Of a stretch of DNA of 64,000 nucleotides, positions 52,982 to 61,811 are shown piece after piece. The notes under the pieces are model-generated. The model was given only the letters and a program-made list of their open reading frames with translations. It was not told where the DNA came from and did no database searches. A program made the position numbers and the translations under genes. The stretch spans positions 60,090 through 124,089 of the forward strand of contig JAHCLO010000020.1 of NCBI GenBank assembly GCA_026125285.1, in the 5' to 3' direction. This DNA is from Verrucomicrobiia bacterium. GTDB lineage: Bacteria; Verrucomicrobiota; Verrucomicrobiia; Limisphaerales; JADLHS01. The stretch's first letter is position 1. Each line of letters begins with the position of its first letter.

Positions 52982-55948
52982 ATGATGATTGTTTCCGGCA
53001 TTAGATTTAGATCGCTGTGGATATTGGCCCTCGGCATGTGGGTCGGTGCTTCCTGTTTTGCCGCCACGCACACCGCGCAGCTTCCGCCCGCAGCCAGCCG
53101 GCCGGTGGATTTCGCCACGGACGTTCAACCGTTGCTGGCGGCTCACTGTTATTCGTGTCACGGCCCGGAGCGGCAAAGGGCCGACTTGCGCTGGGACGTG
53201 AAATCCAGTGTCTTCCGGTCCGGCGAACCTCAGCCATTTATCGTGCCGGGCCGGAGTGCCGAGAGTCGGGTGATTCATTTGGTGGCGGGGCTGGAACCGG
53301 ATTCCCTCATGCCGCCCAAGGGCGAGCCGCTGACGGCGGAGGAAATCGGTTTGCTGCGCGCGTGGATTGATGAGGGGGCGGTCTGGCCCGAAACCGAGAG
53401 TTCCAACCTCGAAGCTGCGACCACTCACTGGTCATTCAAGCCGGTCACGCGACCAGACGTTCCGGCCGTTTCGCCGCAGGATTTTCGCCTCGCGAATCCG
53501 ATAGACCACTTCATCTTCGCCAAGCTGGCGGAGAACAAACTCGCGCCGTCGCGCGAGGCCAATCGCCACACACTCATCCGGCGGCTTTACTTTGATCTTA
53601 TCGGCCTCCCGCCCACGCCGGAGGAAGTCCGTGAATTTGAGCAGGACAATTCACCCGGTGCTTACGAACGGCTCGTGGACAAATTGCTCGGTTCGCCGCG
53701 TTACGGTGAACGTTGGGCGCGGCACTGGCTCGATGTGGTGCGCTTTGCCGAAACCACTGGTTTCGAGGTGAACACGCCGCGCCCCAACGCCTGGCCTTAC
53801 CGCGATTATGTCATCCGCGCGTTCAACGAGGACAAGCCTTACGACCAATTCATTCGCGAGCAACTCGCCGGGGACATATTGGGTGAGGACGCCGCGACCG
53901 GTTTCTTGGTGGCCGGGCCGGATGATCTGGTCAAGAGTCCCGACCCCGCGCTCACCTTGAATCAGCGCGCGGATGAACTGCACGACATGGTCAGCACCGC
54001 TGGCAGTGCGTTTCTCGGACTCACGGTCGGTTGCGCCCGGTGTCACAATCACAAGTTCGATCCGATTCCGCAGACGGATTATTTCGCGCTGAAGGCTGTG
54101 TTCGAGGGCGTGAAGCACGGCGAACGCAGATTGCGGACAGCGGACACCGCAGCACGGGAGACGGAACTGGCGAGCCGCCGCCAGCGCCTGCTGGAACTGG
54201 ACGCCCGCCTCGCTGAGTTTGAGCCGTTGGCCCAGGTCGGGCGTTTGGATACGAACTTGCTGCGTGCGCCGGTCAACGCGCGGCAAAACTTGGAACGGTT
54301 CGTACCCATCGCCACCAAGCGACTGCGCTTCACCATAGCTGAAGCCACCGGCGCCGAGCCTTGCATTGACGAACTGGAAGTTTACACCGCGGAAACGCCC
54401 CCGCGGAACATCGCCCTGGCCAGCGCCGGCACGACCGCGACCGCTTCGAGCGTGTTCCCCAACTCGGAGATTCATCGGCTCGAGCACATCAACGATGGCA
54501 AGCACGGCAACAGCCGCAGCTGGATTTCCAACGAGCGCGGCAAGGGCTGGGTCGAGTTGGAATTCGCGGAGACGGTTGCCATCCATCGTGTAGTCTGGGG
54601 GCGGGATCGCGAACAGAAATTTGCCGACCGCCTGGCCATCGAATACCGCATCGAGGTGGCGGTCAGTTCGAATGACTGGCGCATCGTAGCCTCCTCGGTT
54701 GATCGGCTGCCGTATAAGTCGGGGGTGCAGGAACAGCCGGTGGTGAGTGTGGCCGGACTGACCGCGGAACAGGTGGCGGAGGTGAAGAATTTGCAGGCCG
54801 AACGCAAGCAGCTGGAATCACGCATCGCCGAACTCGCCCAGGTGCCGATGCTTTACGCCGGCACGTTCACCGAGAGTCCGCCAGCCACACGGCGGTTTCA
54901 TCGCGGTGACCCGATGCAACAGCGCGAAGAAATCTCCCCGGGCGCGCTCGGCGCCATTCCCGTGAGATTTGATCTGGACACCGCCATTGGCCGAGGTCTT
55001 CAACCGGCGGAGATTCTGAACGCAGGTGGCCCGACCGGCTTCGCTGCGTCGGCGGCCCAGGAATTGACTGAGGACCAGCGTCGAAGACTCGCCCTGGCGC
55101 GCTGGATTTCTGATCCAGCAAATCCGCTCACGGCACGGGTGATGGCCAACCGGCTCTGGCAATATCACTTCGGCGAGGGGCTGGTGAGCACACCCAGTGA
55201 CTTCGGTGAGAACGGCGCGCGCCCGACGCATCCTGAATTGCTCGACTGGCTGGCCAGCGAGTTCATGCAACCGACCGCTGACTGGTCGGCACGTCCCGAG
55301 CCACACCCCTGGTCGCTCAAACACCTTCACCGTCTTATCGTCAACAGCGCGACCTATCGGCAGGCGAGTGGCGCGCGCGGGGACGCCTTGGCCGTGGATG
55401 CCGGTGCGCGTCTGCTTTGGCGGTTTCCTCCGCGCCGGCTCGAAGCGGAGGCCATTCGCGACCAAGTGCTCGCCATCAGCGGAAAACTGGATTTGCAGAT
55501 GGGCGGCCCGGGGTTCAGTTTCTTTGAGCCCAATGACAACTATGTGCGCGTGTATGCACCGAAGCAGGAGTTTGGTCCGGAGACGTTCCGTCGGATGATT
55601 TACGGCACTGTGGTGCGCCAGCGGCCCGATGGCGTGTTCGGTGTGTTCGATTGTCCCGATGGCGGCCAGATTGCGCCGAAGCGCACGCGCAGCACGACGC
55701 CCTTGCAGGCGCTGAACCTGCTGAACAGCGGTTTTGTGATGCAACAGGCGGATTTCCTGGCCGAGCGCTTGCAGCGGGAAGCCGGCCCCAACGCGGAAGC
55801 CCAGGTGCGCCGCGCCTTCGCGCTGGCGTTCCAACGCCAGCCGGATCACGCCGAGTTGGGCGCCGCGGCTCAATTCGTTCAAACGCATGGCTTGCAGGTT
55901 TTCTGTCGAGCACTCTTCAATGCGAATGAATTCGTTTACCTGTTCTAG
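52982..55948 (+). CDS. PSCyt1/DUF1549/DUF1553 exported protein, copy A
   Basis: 988 residues with a signal peptide (SLWILALGMWVGASCFAA). Residues about 40-145 form the PSCyt1 haem-binding-like region with CYSCH (from C56) and MPPKGEPLTAEEIGLLRAWIDEGA. DUF1549 (PSCyt2) runs about 165-370, starting NPIDHFIFAKLAENKLAPS and including CARCHNHKFDP near 351. A discoidin-like sandwich (about 470-580, NIALASAGTTATASSVFP) is inserted before DUF1553 (PSD1, about 690-985, with VMANRLWQYHFGEGLV and RSTTPLQALNLLNSGFV). This family is abundant in planctomycetes and verrucomicrobia and often sits beside DUF1501 genes. A role in polysaccharide or sulfated-substrate use is suspected, not proven. It is followed after three bases by DUF1501. 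Confidence 0.9.
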   Translation: MMIVSGIRFRSLWILALGMWVGASCFAATHTAQLPPAASRPVDFATDVQPLLAAHCYSCHGPERQRADLRWDVKSSVFRSGEPQPFIVPGRSAESRVIHLVAGLEPDSLMPPKGEPLTAEEIGLLRAWIDEGAVWPETESSNLEAATTHWSFKPVTRPDVPAVSPQDFRLANPIDHFIFAKLAENKLAPSREANRHTLIRRLYFDLIGLPPTPEEVREFEQDNSPGAYERLVDKLLGSPRYGERWARHWLDVVRFAETTGFEVNTPRPNAWPYRDYVIRAFNEDKPYDQFIREQLAGDILGEDAATGFLVAGPDDLVKSPDPALTLNQRADELHDMVSTAGSAFLGLTVGCARCHNHKFDPIPQTDYFALKAVFEGVKHGERRLRTADTAARETELASRRQRLLELDARLAEFEPLAQVGRLDTNLLRAPVNARQNLERFVPIATKRLRFTIAEATGAEPCIDELEVYTAETPPRNIALASAGTTATASSVFPNSEIHRLEHINDGKHGNSRSWISNERGKGWVELEFAETVAIHRVVWGRDREQKFADRLAIEYRIEVAVSSNDWRIVASSVDRLPYKSGVQEQPVVSVAGLTAEQVAEVKNLQAERKQLESRIAELAQVPMLYAGTFTESPPATRRFHRGDPMQQREEISPGALGAIPVRFDLDTAIGRGLQPAEILNAGGPTGFAASAAQELTEDQRRRLALARWISDPANPLTARVMANRLWQYHFGEGLVSTPSDFGENGARPTHPELLDWLASEFMQPTADWSARPEPHPWSLKHLHRLIVNSATYRQASGARGDALAVDAGARLLWRFPPRRLEAEAIRDQVLAISGKLDLQMGGPGFSFFEPNDNYVRVYAPKQEFGPETFRRMIYGTVVRQRPDGVFGVFDCPDGGQIAPKRTRSTTPLQALNLLNSGFVMQQADFLAERLQREAGPNAEAQVRRAFALAFQRQPDHAELGAAAQFVQTHGLQVFCRALFNANEFVYLF

Positions 55949-55951
55949 CCG

Positions 55952-57433
55952 ATGAAGGACCAAACGCCCTCTCACGCCGGTCGCTGGCTGCTCAACCGTC
56001 GCGATTTCCTGCGCTACGGCGGCACGGGGCTTGGCGGGATCGCGCTGCTGGCGCTGTTGGAAGAGCAAAAGCTGCTGGCTGCTGCGCCGTCAGCGATGCC
56101 GCCCCAGTGGTCGCCGGAAAATCCCAACGCCCCGCGTCCGCCACACTTCCCGGCAAAGGCGAAGAACGTGGTGGTGATTTTCTGCTCGGGCGCGTGCGCG
56201 CATCTGGAGACCTGGGATTACAAGCCGGAACTGATCAAGCGCCACGGACAGCCGATGCCCGGCAGTGACAATCTCATCACCTTCCAGGGCGAGAACGACA
56301 ATCTCACCAGGCCGCACTGGGATTTCAAACCGCGCGGTCAGTCCGGCAAGATGATTTCCGACCTGCTTCCAAATCTTGCCGAGCTGGCGGACGACATGTG
56401 CTTCATCCATTCGATGACGGCCAAATCGAACACGCACGGACCGGCGGAAAATCAGATGGGCACGGGCTTCGTGCTCGATGGCTTTCCCAGCATGGGTTCC
56501 TGGGTCAGTTACGCGCTGGGCACGGAGAATCAGAACCTGCCCGCTTTCGTGGCCATCCCGGATCCGCGCGGCGTGCCACAGGTCGGTCCGAACCACTGGA
56601 GCTCCGCCTTCTTGCCGCCGGTGTTCCAAGGCACGGCTTTCACGGCGGATCAACCAATTCCCAATCTCTCCACGCCCAAGTCCATTTCGCCGGCGGCCGA
56701 GGCCGGCACGCGCGATTTTCTCAAATTCCTCAATGACCGCCATCTGGCGCGGCATCCCGACGATGGCGAACTGCTGGCGCGCATTTCCAGTTACGAGCTC
56801 GCCGCCAAGATGCAACTCAGCGCGGCGGAGGTCAGTGAGTTAAGCCAGGAAAGCGAAGCCACTCTGGACCGCTATGGCGTGAACGACAGCAACAAACTCA
56901 AGGCCGGCTTTGCGCGAAATTGTCTGCTCGCGCGGCGATTGGTCGAGCGCGGAGTTCGTTTCGTGCAGTTGTTCAACGGGGCCTACGCCATGGGTGAAGG
57001 AGTGGGCAATTGGGACGGTCACAAGACGCTCAAGGAGCAATATGACATCCATGCACCGATCCTGGACCAGCCTTGCGCCGCGTTGCTCACGGACCTGAAA
57101 ACGCGCGGCCTCCTCGCGCACACACTCGTGGTTTGGGTGACGGAGTTTGGCCGCATGCCAACCTTCCAGAAAGGCGCCAACGGTCGAGATCACAATCCTC
57201 ATGGATTCACGGTCTGGCTGGCGGGTGCGGGTGTGAAGGCGGGTTTCAGCCACGGCGCCACGGACGAGTTCGGCTACAAGGCGGTGCAGGACATCACCAC
57301 GATTTACGATCTCCACGCCACGATCCTGCATCTGCTGGGTTTGGATCACGAGCGGTTGACTTACTACCATAACGGCCTGGAGCGCCGGTTGACGGATGTG
57401 CATGGACATGTGGTAAAGGAAATTCTGTCGTGA
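55952..57433 (+). CDS. DUF1501 protein, copy A
   Basis: 493 residues with a Tat-like signal ([21 protein letters not shown], about 11-31). The DUF1501 core belongs to the alkaline-phosphatase/sulfatase-like fold and shows [56 protein letters not shown] and [19 protein letters not shown]. The metal ligands of true sulfatases are replaced in part, so it may not be a classic phosphatase. It lies directly after PSCyt copy A with a three-base gap and is clearly co-transcribed. Export in folded form would fit Tat. Confidence 0.88.
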   Translation: MKDQTPSHAGRWLLNRRDFLRYGGTGLGGIALLALLEEQKLLAAAPSAMPPQWSPENPNAPRPPHFPAKAKNVVVIFCSGACAHLETWDYKPELIKRHGQPMPGSDNLITFQGENDNLTRPHWDFKPRGQSGKMISDLLPNLAELADDMCFIHSMTAKSNTHGPAENQMGTGFVLDGFPSMGSWVSYALGTENQNLPAFVAIPDPRGVPQVGPNHWSSAFLPPVFQGTAFTADQPIPNLSTPKSISPAAEAGTRDFLKFLNDRHLARHPDDGELLARISSYELAAKMQLSAAEVSELSQESEATLDRYGVNDSNKLKAGFARNCLLARRLVERGVRFVQLFNGAYAMGEGVGNWDGHKTLKEQYDIHAPILDQPCAALLTDLKTRGLLAHTLVVWVTEFGRMPTFQKGANGRDHNPHGFTVWLAGAGVKAGFSHGATDEFGYKAVQDITTIYDLHATILHLLGLDHERLTYYHNGLERRLTDVHGHVVKEILS

Positions 57434-57590
57434 ACGAAGGTTGCCATGGGAACTCGAGAGCGCGGGGCGGCTAAATTCCTTGTCTGCCCCGTAAGAGTGC
57501 ATAAATTCTGCCCAATCGTCCCGGGTTGCGCGCATGACTGGCAACGGTCGTTTGCGTCATCCGAGTGAAGGCGGAACTTGTATCAAGATC

Positions 57591-60500
57591 ATGACAGTCC
57601 GTTGTTGCGTTGAACGTTTGAAGCGAGTGGGCGCGAGCGCGGTGGCATTTGCCGCTGCGACTGCAACATTCGCCGCTGACGGCGGGGTTGCGGTGTCTGG
57701 CGTTGCTCAGGTGAGTTTCCTCCGTGATGTGCGTCCGATCCTGGCCAATCACTGCTTCAAATGCCACGGTCCGGACGAGGAGACGCGCAAGGCCCGGCTG
57801 CGGCTGGACGTGCGGGACGACGCCCTCAAACCTGCCCGCTCCGGGGAACCGGCCATCGTGCCTGGTCAACCCGAGTTGAGCGAACTGTTCAAGCGCGTGC
57901 TCACCGAGGACGAGGACGAGGTGATGCCACCTCCGGCCGCCAAGCGGCCCCTGACCCGGGAGCAAAAGGAGATTCTCCGGCGGTGGATCGCCGAGGGCGC
58001 GGAGTACCAGCCGCACTGGGCCTTTCTCAAACCGACGAAGCCGCCGCTGCCCCGGGTGCGCGAGGCGGCCTGGCCGCGGAACGGCATTGATCATTTTGTG
58101 CTCGCACGACTGGAGAAGAAGAATCTGAAGCCCTCAGCGCGTGCGGACCATTACAGCCTGGTCCGGCGGCTGTATTTGGATCTCATCGGTCTGCCGCCCA
58201 CGCCGGAGCAGGTGGATGCGTTTCTGAACGATGCGTCACCGGACGCTTACGAACGCCTGGTGGACAAACTGCTCGCTTCGCCGCACTACGGCGAGCGTTG
58301 GGCGCGCCGGTGGCTGGACCTGGCGCGCTACGCCGACACCAATGGTTTCGAGAAGGATAAGCCGCGCTCCATCTGGCCGTGGCGCGACTGGGTCATCAAT
58401 GCCTTGAACGCCGACCTGCCCTACGATCAGTTCACCATCGAGCAAATCGCCGGCGACATGCTGCCCGAGGCCACGCGCGAGCAGTTGATCGCCACCGGCT
58501 TTCACCGCAACACGATGATCAACGAGGAGGGCGGGATTGATCCGCTGGAATACCGCTTTTACTCGATGGTGGACCGGGTGCATGTCACTTCGACCGCGTG
58601 GCTGGGTCTGACGATGGCCTGCGCGCAGTGTCACACGCACAAGTATGATCCGATCCAGCACACGGAGTATTACAGCTTTCTCGCCGCGCTGAACAACGCC
58701 GACGAACCCACCCTGGAGATTCCCCGACCGGACATCGCCGAGCAACGCCGACAGATTCAGGAGCAAATTGACACGCTGGAGGCGGCGCTGCCGGACAAGT
58801 TCCCCGCCGAGCTGCGGATTGACTGGCAGACCCCGGGTTCGGCCGAGTTCACCTCGGAGAATGGCACGGAGGCGGAGTTGCTGGCGGACGGTTCGTTCCG
58901 GGTCGGCGGCAAGAATCCGGAAAAGGATGTCTATACCCTCAAGTTCAACCCGGGCCTGCCGCGCATCACGCATCTGCAAATCGAGGCGCTGCCCGATGAA
59001 AACGTCGGCAAAGGCGGACCGGGCCGGACGGATCACGGCAACTTTGTTCTGGGCGAAGTGGAAATGGAGGTGCAGGAAACCGGCAGCGGGAGCAAACCGC
59101 GCGCGATCAAGTTCGCGAGCGTCGAGGCGGATTTTTCCCAGCAAGGCTTTCCGGTTGCCCACGCGATTGACGGCAAACCCAACACCGGCTGGGCCGTCGG
59201 CGGGGCGGAGAATCCACGAGCGCACCGACACGCGATTCTCAAGCTGGCCGAGCCTCTCGCCTGGCCGGGTGCCGGGACCATCACCATCCGCCTGGCGCAG
59301 AACTTTGGCGGTCACCACACCTTGGGCCGGTTTCGCGTCAGTGTCGGCAATGAATTGCCGGACTCCGCCTCGACAGTGGAACGCCGACGCGAGGTGCGCG
59401 ATCGCAAATTCGCCAGGTGGATCGAGGTTGAATCGCAAAAGGTGGCGGCGTGGCAAACGCTGCGACCCATCGAGGCCGGGAGCACCATGCCGTTCCTGAC
59501 GCTTGAGCCGGATGATTCCGTTTTCGCCAGCGGCGATTTCACCAAGCACGATACTTACACGCTCAAGTTTCAGAACGTCCCGGCGGGCGCGAAAGCGTTC
59601 CGATTGGAGATGCTGCCGGACGAGCGATTGCCCATGCACGGTCCGGGTTCGGTGAGTTACGAAGGGCCGGTGGGCGATTTCTGGCTTTCCACCGTGCGGG
59701 TTCGGTCCGGCGGCCGGAAGATCAAACTGCAAAACGCCACCGAAAGCTACGCCAAGGGTGGCAACAACGCCGCCAGGGCGATTGACGACGACCTGCAAAG
59801 CGGCTGGTCCGTGGACGGCGGCCAGGGCCAGGCGCACAACGCGGTGTTTCAGTTCGTCGAACCGCTTGAAAACGGACGCGAACTGGAGCTGGAACTGCAT
59901 TGTGAACGTTACTACGCCGCCGGCCTGGGAAAATTCCGCGTCGCGTTCACCACCGACGCCGACGCGAAGGCGTCCGCCTTGCCCGACGATTGTTATGCCA
60001 TCCTGCTGAGGCATCGGGATGCTGAAGGGCGGAGAGCCTTGCTCGATTCGCCTGAGTCCGCTGCGGATCGGGAGCGTTTGCTGCGGCAGTTCGCGAAGGT
60101 GACTCCGGAGTTGGCCAAGGAGCGCCGCCAGATTGAGGAGTTGCGCTCAAAGCTGCCGAAGTTCCCCACGACCCTGGTCATGCAGGAGCGTCCACCCGGC
60201 CACACGCGCAAGACCTTCCACCTTCATCGCGGCGAGTTTCTTGATCCCAAGGAGGAGGTCTCGCCGGGCGTGCCCGCGGTGCTGCCGCCGCTGCCTGCGG
60301 GTGAGCCTCCCAATCGTCTGACGCTGGCCCGGTGGCTCGTCTCGAGGGAAAATCCGCTAACCGCCCGCGTGGTGATGAACCGCCACTGGGAGGCGTTTTT
60401 CGGGCGCGGCCTAGTGCGGACGCTGGAGGACTTCGGGTTTCAAGGCGAATTGCCGTCGCACCCCGACCTGCTCGACTGGCTCGCGGTCGAATTCATGAAC

Positions 60501-61235
60501 CAGGGTTGGTCGCAGAAGAAAATGCACAAGCTCATCGTGATGAGCGCCACGTATCAGCAATCCAGTCGGGTCACTCCCGACCTGCGCGAGCGCGATCCAC
60601 TCAACGTGCTGCTGGCGCGTGGACCGCGGTTCCGCATCGAAGCCGAAATGGTCCGCGACGCGGCGTTGGTGGCGAGTGGATTGTTCTCCGACAAAATCGG
60701 CGGGCCAAGTGTTTATCCGCCGCAACCGGCCGGTGTTTCCACCGAGGGCGCGTACGGCGCGCTGGCCTGGAAAGCCAGCGAGGGTCCGGATCGCTACCGG
60801 CGCGGACTTTACACCTTTGCCAAGCGCACCACGCCTTTCGCGATGACGGCCACGTTCGACGGTCCGAGCGGCGAGGCGTGTCTGCCCAAACGCGAACGCT
60901 CGAACACGCCCTTGCAGGCCCTCACCTTGTTGAACGACACCGTGTTCATGGAATTTGCCCGCGCCTTGGGACAGTTGGCGGTCAAAACCCAAGGTGACGA
61001 AGCGGCCAGGGCGGAACTGCTTTTCCGCCGTTGTCTCACCCGCCCGCCCTCGCGTGAGGAACGGGAGAAGCTGGTGCAGTTCTACCGGACCCAGCTCGCG
61101 CGGTTCGCCAGTGGTGAATTGAAAGCGACCGACCTGCTGGAAGTTAAAGAAGGCGAACACTTGAACGAACAGGCCGCATGGACGGCGGTTGCGAGAGTGT
61201 TGCTGAATCTGGATGAAACGATAACCAAGGGATGA
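57591..61235 (+). CDS. PSCyt1/DUF1549/DUF1553 exported protein, copy B
   Basis: 1214 residues from ATG 57591 (MTVRCCVERLKRVGASAVAFAAATATFAADG, signal peptide); the frame opens at 57534. PSCyt1 has CFKCH at about 55 and MPPPAAKRPLTREQK. DUF1549 begins NGIDHFVLARLEKKNLKPS and has CAQCHTH near 344. Two discoidin-like segments (about 430-600 and 630-780: FSQQGFPVAHAIDGKPNTGW and YAKGGNNAARAIDDDLQSGW) lie before DUF1553 (RVVMNRHWEAFFGRGLV, RSNTPLQALTLLNDTVF). It is larger than copy A by the second sandwich, so the pair arose by old duplication with domain gain. The stop overlaps the four-helix-bundle ATG. Confidence 0.9.
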   Translation: MTVRCCVERLKRVGASAVAFAAATATFAADGGVAVSGVAQVSFLRDVRPILANHCFKCHGPDEETRKARLRLDVRDDALKPARSGEPAIVPGQPELSELFKRVLTEDEDEVMPPPAAKRPLTREQKEILRRWIAEGAEYQPHWAFLKPTKPPLPRVREAAWPRNGIDHFVLARLEKKNLKPSARADHYSLVRRLYLDLIGLPPTPEQVDAFLNDASPDAYERLVDKLLASPHYGERWARRWLDLARYADTNGFEKDKPRSIWPWRDWVINALNADLPYDQFTIEQIAGDMLPEATREQLIATGFHRNTMINEEGGIDPLEYRFYSMVDRVHVTSTAWLGLTMACAQCHTHKYDPIQHTEYYSFLAALNNADEPTLEIPRPDIAEQRRQIQEQIDTLEAALPDKFPAELRIDWQTPGSAEFTSENGTEAELLADGSFRVGGKNPEKDVYTLKFNPGLPRITHLQIEALPDENVGKGGPGRTDHGNFVLGEVEMEVQETGSGSKPRAIKFASVEADFSQQGFPVAHAIDGKPNTGWAVGGAENPRAHRHAILKLAEPLAWPGAGTITIRLAQNFGGHHTLGRFRVSVGNELPDSASTVERRREVRDRKFARWIEVESQKVAAWQTLRPIEAGSTMPFLTLEPDDSVFASGDFTKHDTYTLKFQNVPAGAKAFRLEMLPDERLPMHGPGSVSYEGPVGDFWLSTVRVRSGGRKIKLQNATESYAKGGNNAARAIDDDLQSGWSVDGGQGQAHNAVFQFVEPLENGRELELELHCERYYAAGLGKFRVAFTTDADAKASALPDDCYAILLRHRDAEGRRALLDSPESAADRERLLRQFAKVTPELAKERRQIEELRSKLPKFPTTLVMQERPPGHTRKTFHLHRGEFLDPKEEVSPGVPAVLPPLPAGEPPNRLTLARWLVSRENPLTARVVMNRHWEAFFGRGLVRTLEDFGFQGELPSHPDLLDWLAVEFMNQGWSQKKMHKLIVMSATYQQSSRVTPDLRERDPLNVLLARGPRFRIEAEMVRDAALVASGLFSDKIGGPSVYPPQPAGVSTEGAYGALAWKASEGPDRYRRGLYTFAKRTTPFAMTATFDGPSGEACLPKRERSNTPLQALTLLNDTVFMEFARALGQLAVKTQGDEAARAELLFRRCLTRPPSREEREKLVQFYRTQLARFASGELKATDLLEVKEGEHLNEQAAWTAVARVLLNLDETITKG

Positions 61236-61705
61236 AATACCCAAGCACCCAAAGACCCAAAGCAGCAATCGCGGGGCAGGAAGGCGAACCAGCCGGACTG
61301 AAGGGCGAGGAAGAGTTTTGGGAATTGGAAGCAAGTGCGCTTGAGTTCAGAGAGGACGCGCAAGGTACAAAACCGTACGATCTTGACGAGCATACGGCAC
61401 AATTCGGCGAAGCGATCATCTGCTTTGCGAAGAAGATCCCGCAGAATCCGGTGAACAACCGGTTGATCAGTCAACTGGTGGGCGCTGGCACGAGCGTCGG
61501 TGCAAATTACTGCGAAGCGGACGACGGTGTTTCGCGGAAGGACTACAAAAACCGAATCGGCACATGCAAGAAAGAGGCGCGGGAAACGAAGTTCTTCCTC
61601 CGTATGATTGCAGTGGCCGAAGAAAGCCTGAAACCGGAGGCGCGTGTGCTCTGGAAGGAAGCTAAGGAGTTGCACCTGATCTTTTGCGCACTGTTCAGGA
61701 AATGA
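61232..61705 (+). CDS. Four-helix-bundle protein (23S rRNA intervening-sequence / Avd-like family)
   Basis: 157 residues. The N-terminus (MKYPSTQRPKAA) is encoded by the CCCAARNA octamer repeat. The core from about 48 is the helical IVS/S23 fold: YDLDEHTAQFGEAIICFAKKIPQNPVNNRLISQLVGAGTSVGANYCEADDGVSRKDYKNRIGTCKKEARETKFFLRMI. This family is encoded in 23S rRNA intervening sequences of Leptospira and relatives and is related to the Avd accessory protein of diversity-generating retroelements. Its role as a free-standing gene is unclear. The start overlaps the copy-B stop (ATGA). It separates copy B from its DUF1501 partner, whereas copy A and its partner are only three bases apart, so the gene looks inserted. 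Confidence 0.85.
   Translation: MKYPSTQRPKAAIAGQEGEPAGLKGEEEFWELEASALEFREDAQGTKPYDLDEHTAQFGEAIICFAKKIPQNPVNNRLISQLVGAGTSVGANYCEADDGVSRKDYKNRIGTCKKEARETKFFLRMIAVAEESLKPEARVLWKEAKELHLIFCALFRK
61238..61262. repeat. CCCAARNA octamer array, left flank of four-helix-bundle gene
   Basis: TACCCAAGCACCCAAAGACCC and continuing A: three octamer units (CCCAAGCA, CCCAAAGA, CCCAA). The part 61241-61260 is identical to 35850-35869. It encodes residues 3-10 of the protein. Confidence 0.75.
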
Positions 61706-61721
61706 AGGAACAACAGACAAT

Positions 61722-61796
61722 TACCCAAGTACCCACATGCCGAATGAGAGCGACGCTCGTTCTGGGTGCTTGGGTATTTGGGTTCTTGGGTATTTG
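61722..61796. repeat. CCCAARNA octamer array, right flank, folded as long hairpin
   Basis: TACCCAAGTACCCA at 61722-61735 pairs with TGGGTGCTTGGGTA at 61763-61776 (14 pairs with one G-T wobble). The inner GAATGAG pairs with CTCGTTC. The right arm goes on to 61796 with further octamers in reverse orientation (GGGTATTTGGGTTCTTGGGT). It starts 16 bases after the four-helix-bundle stop and ends 15 bases before the DUF1501 copy-B start. Confidence 0.75.
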
Positions 61797-61811
61797 CGTA
61801 TCTGTCCCCTT

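Noticed and set aside
61232..61705. Diversity-generating retroelement
   Set aside because: The four-helix-bundle protein resembles Avd, but no reverse transcriptase, template repeat or variable repeat is present nearby.
61737..61811. Upstream extension of DUF1501 copy B
   Set aside because: It translates the octamer repeat (GIWVLGYL); the Tat-type signal begins after ATG 61812.
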